Assembly (NCBI GenBank): GCA_002839285.1
Contig: PGXT01000041.1
Coordinates: forward strand, 1 to 44,647
Direction of reading: 5' to 3'
Length of the DNA: 44,647 nt
Origin: Spirochaetae bacterium HGW-Spirochaetae-5
GTDB lineage: Bacteria > Spirochaetota > UBA4802 > UBA5550
In this document: positions 40,798 through 44,647 of the stretch, piece after piece
How the letters are laid out: every line of letters starts with the position of its first letter
How positions within the stretch are numbered: position 1 is the stretch's first letter
Notes under the pieces: model-generated
Told to the model about the DNA's origin: nothing
Seen by the model: the letters and a program-made list of their open reading frames with translations, nothing else
Databases searched by the model: none
Position numbers and translations under genes: made by a program

Positions 40798-41076
40798 CTA
40801 CTTCACCGCCGGATAGTACATATCATAATTCTTACTCCACTTTTCGGAGACTTCAAGACCGTTGTCCCCTTCACCCATAAGCTTAAAAAAGCCGAGACGT
40901 GCAAGAGTTGAGGTCACCCGGTAAAGAGATAAGCCGCACTTTTCAGCGATGATGTCGGCTCTATCCATGGGGTGCACGTGACGCTTCTCATATGCTTCTT
41001 TTGCCACAACATACTCCTCGAAATTAAGCCCCACCTCTCTCCGGTGGTTGTGATTTATAATTGTTTCTTCGAACAT
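40798..41076 (-). CDS. Small winged-helix-like protein, 92 aa
   Basis: The segment PMDRADIIAEKCGLSLYRVT (about 36-55) followed by STLARLGFFKLMGEGDNG looks like a helix-turn-helix with wing. ATG 41076 is favoured by GGAGAG; 41082 is also possible. The start is preceded by a strong hairpin (41096-41126). It may regulate replication or the early operon. Confidence 0.6.
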   Translation of the reverse strand: MFEETIINHNHRREVGLNFEEYVVAKEAYEKRHVHPMDRADIIAEKCGLSLYRVTSTLARLGFFKLMGEGDNGLEVSEKWSKNYDMYYPAVK

Positions 41077-41095
41077 AATCATCTCTCCATTTTAA

Positions 41096-41126
41096 CCGGA
41101 GGGAGTTCCGTTTATACTCCCTCCGG
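41096..41126 (-). promoter_or_regulatory. Perfect 11-bp hairpin in the leader of the winged-helix gene
   Basis: CCGGAGGGAGT pairs with ACTCCCTCCGG around a nine-base loop. Its arm contains a ribosome-site-like GGAGGGAG, and it stands about 20 bases before the start codon. There is no T tract, so it is more likely a regulatory or protective stem than a terminator. Confidence 0.6.
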
Positions 41127-41210
41127 AAATAATAACTTCTAAGCCGCACCCACATTTTAACAAAATCACTTCATCGTATAACATGGCCTTTTTTATTAAA
41201 ATATTAAGTA

Positions 41211-41273
41211 CCGTGAGCTCTGCGGACTTTCCCGCATGGATTTATCTCCATTGAGCGCGGTCTAACGTCACGG
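41211..41273 (-). ncRNA. Compact structured RNA element
   Basis: A closing stem CCGTGA/TCACGG (41211-41216 with 41268-41273) encloses GCTC/GAGC and two hairpins, ATGGA-GATAAA-TCCAT and GCGG-GAAAGT-CCGC, giving a three-way junction. All arms are perfectly paired. It lies in a 240-base gap without an ORF. I do not recognise the class; the core does not match a hammerhead or common riboswitches that I know. Confidence 0.5.
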
Positions 41274-41275
41274 CC

Positions 41276-41307
41276 TTATAACTCCCCTCGGGAAAGAGGA
41301 GATATAA
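41276..41307 (-). terminator. Long stem after the 47 aa gene
   Basis: CTCCTC/GGGGAG plus flanking TTATA/TATAA (one T-T mismatch) form a 12-bp stem, five bases after the stop codon of the gene at 41313. It is not followed by a clear T run, so termination is uncertain; it could protect the mRNA end or form part of the structured RNA beside it. Confidence 0.45.
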
Positions 41308-41312
41308 AACTG

Positions 41313-41456
41313 TCACGCCTTAACCAGTTCAGCTTTCCCGTTACATCCGGGATCTGCACATGGCTTGTTAACGTAAAAAACCATATACGGCTTGCGGCGG
41401 TTGCCATTTTCGGGTTTAACTTCCTTACCGCAAATCGAGCATTTAAAAACTGTCAT
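41313..41456 (-). CDS. Small zinc-finger protein, 47 aa
   Basis: MTVFKCSICGKEVKPENGNR followed by KPCADPGCNGKAEL: the two cysteine pairs (CSIC and CADPGC) form a treble-clef-like zinc site. ATG 41456 overlaps the upstream stop as ATGA, so it is coupled. It ends before a strong hairpin. Too short for the usual cut-off. Confidence 0.65.
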   Translation of the reverse strand: MTVFKCSICGKEVKPENGNRRKPYMVFYVNKPCADPGCNGKAELVKA

Positions 41457-41656
41457 AACTCCGATGCTCCTGTCCCATCTTTCTCCAGGGCTTTATCGAT
41501 ATTATGCAAAGGCTGATAAAGCCCTGCTATATGCTGCAGAGCTCTGTTGATCTCGACCTGAGACTCTTTACCGCAATTATCACGGAGAGCCTTTAATCTG
41601 CCTTCAATCTTCCCCAGATCGTTTATACAGAGAGATACCGCTTCATAGTTTGTCAT
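41453..41656 (-). CDS. Hypothetical helical protein, 67 aa
   Basis: Starts MTNYEAVSLCINDLGKIEGR after GGAGGACACT; the frame to 41668 adds four residues without a site. Mostly amphipathic helix. The ribosome site lies only four bases after the 3' end of the tRNA-like element at 41671, so tRNA-like processing could affect this gene's 5' end. Confidence 0.65.
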   Translation of the reverse strand: MTNYEAVSLCINDLGKIEGRLKALRDNCGKESQVEINRALQHIAGLYQPLHNIDKALEKDGTGASEL

Positions 41657-41670
41657 AGTGTCCTCCATTT

Positions 41671-41732
41671 GCTCCCTCCCGGAATCGAACCGTTACTGGG
41701 GTTTATTAGCCAGCCGACCAATCGCAGAGAGC
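41671..41732 (-). ncRNA. tRNA-like element 4
   Basis: GCTCTCT pairs with AGGGAGC (7 bp, one G-U) as an acceptor; GGTTCGATTCC gives a T loop with a short stem (CGG/CCG). Between them GATTGGTC keeps the D-loop GG, and CTGG-...-CCAG resembles a broken anticodon stem (GGCTAATAAACC). There is no regular D stem. At 62 nt it is much shorter than a true tRNA of 74 nt. It ends 15 bases before the ATG of the next gene. Confidence 0.6.
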
Positions 41733-41794
41733 CCTTAAACAAATTCAAATAAAACCTGCATTCATTATCCAGTCTGCCGGGACTGGCACCGATT

Positions 41795-41852
41795 TGTCAG
41801 AGGCTGGATTCGAACCAGCATTCCAATTAGACAGCCTACCACACCCTCAGTC
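41795..41852 (-). ncRNA. tRNA-like element 3, possibly interrupted
   Basis: A perfect T arm GCTGG-TTCGAAT-CCAGC is followed by CTCTGACA. The nearest 5' partner GACTGAGG pairs only in part (5 of 7). A perfect eight-base partner, TGTCAGAG, lies at 41991-41998, about 190 nt upstream, which would make an interrupted unit of 204 nt. GTGTGGTAGG keeps D-loop-like bases, but the D stem is missing. Confidence 0.5.
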
Positions 41853-42086
41853 GGCTTTAGCCTGGAGTCATAGAGAGAGGGTCTTTCGGTCTCTACCGCG
41901 TCTACATCGCAAAACCAATAGTAGGGTTTATCCAATAAACAACTCTGAACAAGCTCACAGGTCTTTTCAGAATCCGATGTTTTTGCGCCACTCTGACATA
42001 TTGCCGTCTTTCCGGCTGTCACCCTTCTTCCAGCTCCTCAGTGTTAGTTCTGTAAGAGTAGAGCAGATATGCTATAAAAGCCATTC

Positions 42087-42147
42087 GCTGACAAAGGACT
42101 CGAACCTTTATCTGAGGACTGGAGGCCACAGATACACCTGTTTCAGC
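42087..42147 (-). ncRNA. tRNA-like element 2
   Basis: GCTGAAA pairs with TGTCAGC (one mismatch), the T arm is AAAGG-TTCGAGT-CCTTT, and TCTGTGG/CCTCAGA (one mismatch) forms an anticodon-like stem around a loop holding CTCCAG. In place of the D arm is only ACAGGTGT. Total 61 nt. The hairpin repeat GCCGG-GAAGAGA-CCGGC lies directly upstream. Confidence 0.6.
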
Positions 42148-42380
42148 GGTTGCCGGTCTCTTCCCGGCTGTCAGAATGAATTTCACGGTATTGGCTGGCA
42201 TTCCGCCAATGGTTTCGCACCGTTTCGGCACCGTTCCCCTACATCGGATACTGTTCATCCGGTAAGTCATCAGGTTTAAATACGGCGTCCGCAGAAGCTG
42301 ATTGCATATGCGACTATACCCAATCAGCAGCCTTTCCGTAACCCTTTCCGCTTAAGCCTGAAAGCGGTGGGATTTTCTTC

Positions 42381-42441
42381 GCAGGAGAGGGACTCGAACC
42401 CTCATCTCAGGCAGAAGTCCTGAGTGTACCTTTACTCCTGC
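42381..42441 (-). ncRNA. tRNA-like element 1
   Basis: GCAGGAG pairs perfectly with CTCCTGC, the T arm is GAGGG-TTCGAGT-CCCTC, and CTCAGG-ACTTCTG-CCTGAG is a perfect six-base stem with a seven-base loop. Between acceptor and anticodon stem there are only ten bases, TAAAGGTACA, able to form a GTA-AAGG-TAC mini-stem. No CCA is encoded. The best folded of the four elements. Confidence 0.65.
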
Positions 42442-42442
42442 T

Positions 42443-42466
42443 AAAAAGCCCGGACATTGCATCCGG
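42443..42466 (-). terminator. Probable terminator before the tRNA-like locus
   Basis: CCGGA-TGCAATG-TCCGG followed on the minus strand by GCTTTTTA. It ends the 42526-42873 gene's transcript just before element 1. The hairpin CTGCC...GGCAG (42471-42493), whose loop contains TTGGTA, stands right before it. The pair also resembles a D arm and an anticodon arm. Confidence 0.5.
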
Positions 42467-42525
42467 TAATCTGCCGGTTACCAATTAAGGCAGAGGAGGT
42501 ATATGAAAAAAGTTTAGATAAATAT

Positions 42526-42873
42526 CTACTTCACGCGAACAGGCTTACTCATCTCAGGGAAAATTCCCTGAATGCCTTCCTGCTCATATGCCACAAGCTC
42601 TCCATCTTCGATCTTTGCGTACATGGTGTTTATAACGCTAAGCGGAGGAACGAGTTTCTTCTTAAGCTTCACTTCGTAAGCGATCTTTGCTGCATCCTGT
42701 TTATCCGGGATCATCCTTAACACCAGGTGAATCTCACGGGCTTTTGTCTGGTCCGTATTCTCATCAAGAATATTCGCATAAGCTTCAGCCAGAGCAGAAT
42801 CAAACATCTCCACCGCCGCACCGTCAGAGAGAGTCTTTAAACTGACAAGATGCAATCCGCTGTTTGGACTCAT
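42526..42873 (-). CDS. Hypothetical early phage protein, 115 aa
   Basis: Mixed alpha/beta protein (LAEAYANILDENTDQTKARE, about 29-48) with no recognised motif. Its ATG overlaps the upstream stop as ATGA. It is the last protein gene before the structured RNA locus. Confidence 0.65.
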   Translation of the reverse strand: MSPNSGLHLVSLKTLSDGAAVEMFDSALAEAYANILDENTDQTKAREIHLVLRMIPDKQDAAKIAYEVKLKKKLVPPLSVINTMYAKIEDGELVAYEQEGIQGIFPEMSKPVRVK

Positions 42874-43082
42874 ACCGCACTCCCCCTGATAATCCCGCCA
42901 GTGACAACTTTGTTCCCCGTGACATTAAGATCACGGTTCTTCCCCAGAACACGCCAGTAATCCGATGGACTGGTGAAATTATACACATACATCTTTTTGA
43001 GTTTTAAAAACCCCACTCTGCGGACGCTTGACGGCTTAACGCCCTTGAGTTTTCTTGAAGTGTTGATTTGAATACTGTTCAT
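42870..43082 (-). CDS. Hypothetical basic protein, 70 aa
   Basis: Lys- and Arg-rich (INTSRKLKGVKPSSVRRVGF near the start). The start follows GGAGTAAA, formed at the stop of the upstream gene one base away. It may bind nucleic acid. Family unknown. Confidence 0.6.
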   Translation of the reverse strand: MNSIQINTSRKLKGVKPSSVRRVGFLKLKKMYVYNFTSPSDYWRVLGKNRDLNVTGNKVVTGGIIRGSAV

Positions 43083-43083
43083 T

Positions 43084-43437
43084 TTACTCCTCCAGGTCTT
43101 TTTCCGGTTTCAGTTCACGGAATTTTTCCGGTAAAAAATAAAACTGAATCCGCATACTTTGAATCGTGAGTTTATAAGCTTCATTGTCCTTGCTGCCTTC
43201 CGGCCAGAAAACTCCGCAGAATTTACTGGCGTAATCAAGGCAGATGTTAGCTTCGTCATAATTACCTTTAACAAGTAAACCCAGTGCCCTCCGGATATAC
43301 CGGTAAGGCGTGGTCTTGCTGTCCTCCATCATAAAGGACATAGTTATGATCTCCGCCGTAGGCTCACTTGGAACAAACTCCCGTGGATCTATATGTTTCG
43401 GAAGCTTAATACTCTCGTTATTGCTCTTGTGATTCAT
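43084..43437 (-). CDS. Hypothetical early phage protein, 117 aa
   Basis: Helical protein with ALGLLVKGNYDEANICLDYA (about 51-70), acidic C-terminus KPEKDLEE. The start lies 11 bases after GAAGGGG. No family found. Confidence 0.6.
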   Translation of the reverse strand: MNHKSNNESIKLPKHIDPREFVPSEPTAEIITMSFMMEDSKTTPYRYIRRALGLLVKGNYDEANICLDYASKFCGVFWPEGSKDNEAYKLTIQSMRIQFYFLPEKFRELKPEKDLEE

Positions 43438-43479
43438 TATGTCGCATACCCCTTCTTTTTTTTGCGAGGTTTGAACTTT

Positions 43480-43698
43480 CTATTTTTCCGGTTTAACCGG
43501 TTTAGGTTCCAGTCTTACATACCGCCCTTTAACAATCTTAAGCTTACCCTCACGGATAAGGCGGGATTCGATGTCATCCATACACTTTCCAAGCTCCAGA
43601 AAGTTATTGATCCACGTGGGGATCTGCCACTCATGAAGCTCTTTGATTTCCTGAATGTTAACTTTCGCACGTGCCACAATTCTCACCAGCTGTTTCAT
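43480..43698 (-). CDS. Hypothetical protein, 72 aa
   Basis: Frame from ATG 43698 reads MKQLVRIVARAKVNIQEIKE and ends KPVKPEK. It overlaps the ribbon-helix-helix-like gene by 41 bases in another frame and has a poor ribosome site, so translation may depend on that gene. The longer frame to 43785 looks non-natural (Leu-rich). Possible small winged-helix. Confidence 0.55.
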   Translation of the reverse strand: MKQLVRIVARAKVNIQEIKELHEWQIPTWINNFLELGKCMDDIESRLIREGKLKIVKGRYVRLEPKPVKPEK

Positions 43699-43906
43699 CA
43701 GGAGTTTCAGACGCGTCAAATAGCACCGGTTCCGGTGCAGCAGAAAGAGGAGCTGAAGACTTAAGATCGGCAGAGATAAGAGCATTTAAACGATCCCCTA
43801 TTTTCTGCTTGTTCAGCTTGCACTTTAACGAAAATTCATAATATAATTCTGCATTTGCATGAAATGTGACAGTTCGATCGAACTTCATGGTGTTATTATG
43901 ATTCAT
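43658..43906 (-). CDS. Ribbon-helix-helix-like protein (possible Cro), 82 aa
   Basis: The N-terminal part (MKFDRTVTFHANAELYYEFS, then KLNKQKIGDRLNALI) has the beta-strand plus two-helix pattern of ribbon-helix-helix DNA-binding proteins. GAGGTTAAA precedes ATG 43906. As first gene of the early operon, divergent from the repressor, it is placed like a Cro. The C-terminal region is Ala- and Pro-rich and not conserved in such proteins. Confidence 0.55.
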   Translation of the reverse strand: MNHNNTMKFDRTVTFHANAELYYEFSLKCKLNKQKIGDRLNALISADLKSSAPLSAAPEPVLFDASETPDETAGENCGTCES

Positions 43907-43928
43907 TTTAACCTCATATCGTTATCTC

Positions 43929-43979
43929 TAACAATATTATGTTAAAAATCAAGCAAATTTTTGTTAAAACTAACAAAAA
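43929..43979. promoter_or_regulatory. Repressor operators between divergent genes
   Basis: Two palindromes with the same half-site: TAACA-ATATTA-TGTTA (43929-43944) and TTTTTGTTA-AAAC-TAACAAAAA (43958-43979). Both contain TGTTA/TAACA half-sites, as expected for operators of the repressor or the Cro-like protein. Early minus-strand and repressor plus-strand promoters should lie here; I could not define them firmly. Confidence 0.65.
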
Positions 43980-44015
43980 GCTTTATTTTTTTAAATAAAG
44001 AGCGATAATTGGCTT

Positions 44016-44531
44016 ATGTATATAGGTGAAAAGCTTAAACAACTAAGAAGATATTACGGGTATAGTCAAAGTGACCTCTCAAAAAGATTGGACGTCCCTC
44101 AGACCAGTATATCTAACTACGAGCAACAAAATGAAGCAACTGGCATGCTTGAATATATTTATAAATTATGTACATTTTTAAAAATTCCAGTAGCTGAATT
44201 TTTTGTTGATGATGTTAAAGATTTTGGTAATAATCTACCGAGCTATATTACACCTGCTGATGCGGCTACCCTGAAAGTGCTCAATACCGCTATAGATATT
44301 AAAACACGAATAGAAATCAAAACTGCATTTGTTCATATTATGAAGGCGTTGATTTCCAGACCTTTATCCGAAATGATACAATTACCTGAAATACAAGAGC
44401 TTATAGATAAGGAGGAGGAAAAATTAAAAAATGAACCGCCTTCCCTTGAATTTCAAAAGTTTATTGATGAAGAGAAGAGGGAATTAGAAGCGATGATTTC
44501 CAAGAAAAAAGAAGATGTGAAAAAGGATTGA
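44016..44531 (+). CDS. XRE-family phage repressor, 171 aa
   Basis: The N-terminal helix-turn-helix (LRRYYGYSQSDLSKRLDVPQ, about 9-28, then TSISNYEQ) is typical of Xre/CI repressors. There is no LexA-like peptidase domain; the C-terminus is a long charged helix (about 120-171). So induction by RecA-driven self-cleavage is unlikely and another signal would be needed. It is the only plus-strand phage gene and faces the early operon. No strong ribosome site is seen before the ATG. Confidence 0.85.
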   Translation: MYIGEKLKQLRRYYGYSQSDLSKRLDVPQTSISNYEQQNEATGMLEYIYKLCTFLKIPVAEFFVDDVKDFGNNLPSYITPADAATLKVLNTAIDIKTRIEIKTAFVHIMKALISRPLSEMIQLPEIQELIDKEEEKLKNEPPSLEFQKFIDEEKRELEAMISKKKEDVKKD

Positions 44532-44556
44532 AGGATAAAGGGGAGATATTCGAGGG

Positions 44557-44647
44557 TGTCTGATTTTTTGTGTAAACAGCCTTTGATCACATCGGCACCC
44601 TATCGCCAAAATGAATGGCGAACTGGTTTAAAGCTGCACCCCAATTC
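44557..44647. mobile_element. Possible terminal segment of an IS21-type insertion sequence (partial)
   Basis: Starting at TGTCTGATTTTTTG the sequence looks like the end and upstream region of IS21-family elements (TGT terminus, TGTAAA repeats and ACTGGTTTAAAGCTGCACCC). No transposase is visible within the 90 bases. The match is from memory of the pattern only. Confidence 0.35.

Larger units (their letters stand above)
14806..44556. mobile_element. Siphovirus-type prophage (left end at tRNA-His, right end not resolved)
   Basis: It contains a serine integrase, lysis, tail, head, packaging, replication and immunity genes in the order of a temperate siphophage, nearly all on the minus strand. 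The left end is set by tRNA-His; on the right the last phage gene is the repressor ending at 44531. Head and tail genes are intact. I could not find a duplicated attachment core, and an insertion-sequence end seems to follow at 44557, so the right limit given is only the last base before it. Confidence 0.9.

Noticed and set aside
41211-41273. Hammerhead or known riboswitch
   Set aside because: The junction lacks CTGANGA and the GAAA core of hammerheads, and no consensus that I know from common riboswitches fits.
41765-42270. Two minus-strand ORFs of 83 and 85 aa overlapping by GTGA
   Set aside because: They run through tRNA-like elements 2 and 3 and the hairpin repeats (LVRIQPL is the T arm). 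The coupled junction is suggestive, and the stretch before element 3 looks somewhat protein-like, so a short peptide is not fully excluded.
41794-42279. 161 aa plus-strand ORF starting MSEAGFEPAF
   Set aside because: It is antisense to the tRNA-like elements; GFEPA is the usual translation of the complementary T loop. No ribosome site, and all neighbours are on the other strand.
42443-42493. A fifth tRNA (Cys-like) made of the CTGCC...GGCAG and CCGGA...TCCGG hairpins
   Set aside because: Both arms look like D and anticodon arms, but no acceptor pair or T loop fits; the second hairpin with its T run is simpler as a terminator.
14801-44647. Anti-phage defence island or toxin-antitoxin cargo
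   Set aside because: I looked for restriction, retron, Abi and TA signatures among the small ORFs and found none that could be supported.

Overview
The window joins about 14.8 kb of bacterial chromosome to a nearly complete siphovirus-type prophage that fills the rest. The host looks like a motile, mostly anaerobic bacterium that uses selenocysteine: it has selD with an in-frame UGA beside a LysR regulator, a ferredoxin-nitroreductase, a CoA-transferase, an HD-GYP phosphodiesterase, a Cache-type chemoreceptor and a very large REC/PocR/multi-PAS sensor. That mix suits a free-living spirochaete or a similar anaerobe, but no gene here fixes the phylum.

Host part, left to right: the 5' end of a giant PAS sensor (minus strand, cut by the window edge); a small ORF and a zinc-ribbon membrane protein; a STAS protein; a PAS-HD-GYP protein; a CBS-pair protein; a plus-strand group with a NYN nuclease, a YaiI/YqxD protein and a YwbE protein; a CoA-transferase with a clear promoter and terminator; a chemoreceptor broken by an internal deletion; selD (selenoprotein) with its LysR neighbour; a ferredoxin-nitroreductase; and tRNA-Pro, tRNA-Arg and tRNA-His. 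Three copies of a GC-rich palindromic repeat of about 130 bp, able to fold as a three-armed cloverleaf, lie between these host genes.

The prophage begins at tRNA-His. A large serine recombinase has its stop codon inside the 3' end of that tRNA. Apart from the repressor, every phage gene is on the minus strand. In transcription order from the right they are: a divergent XRE repressor with palindromic operators; small early genes; a non-coding locus of about 0.8 kb with four tRNA-like elements of 58-62 nt that keep the T arm but lack a normal D arm; further structured RNA; an O-like replication protein whose gene carries internal iterons; a helicase-loader-like protein; many small zinc-binding or membrane proteins; a terminator; small and large terminase, portal, scaffold, P22-like coat, connectors and tail tube; tail chaperones linked by a -1 frameshift; tape measure, tail tip and fibre proteins; holin-like protein, endolysin, a stand-alone glycyl-radical (NrdD C-terminus-like) mini-protein and two small membrane proteins; then the integrase. 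The last 90 bp look like the end of an IS21-type insertion sequence, so the right attachment site is not visible.

The least explained parts are the tRNA-like RNA locus (41671-42441, with structured RNA at 41096-41307), the phage glycyl-radical mini-protein (17050-17208) and the cloverleaf repeats. All family assignments come from reading motifs by eye; no database search was possible.
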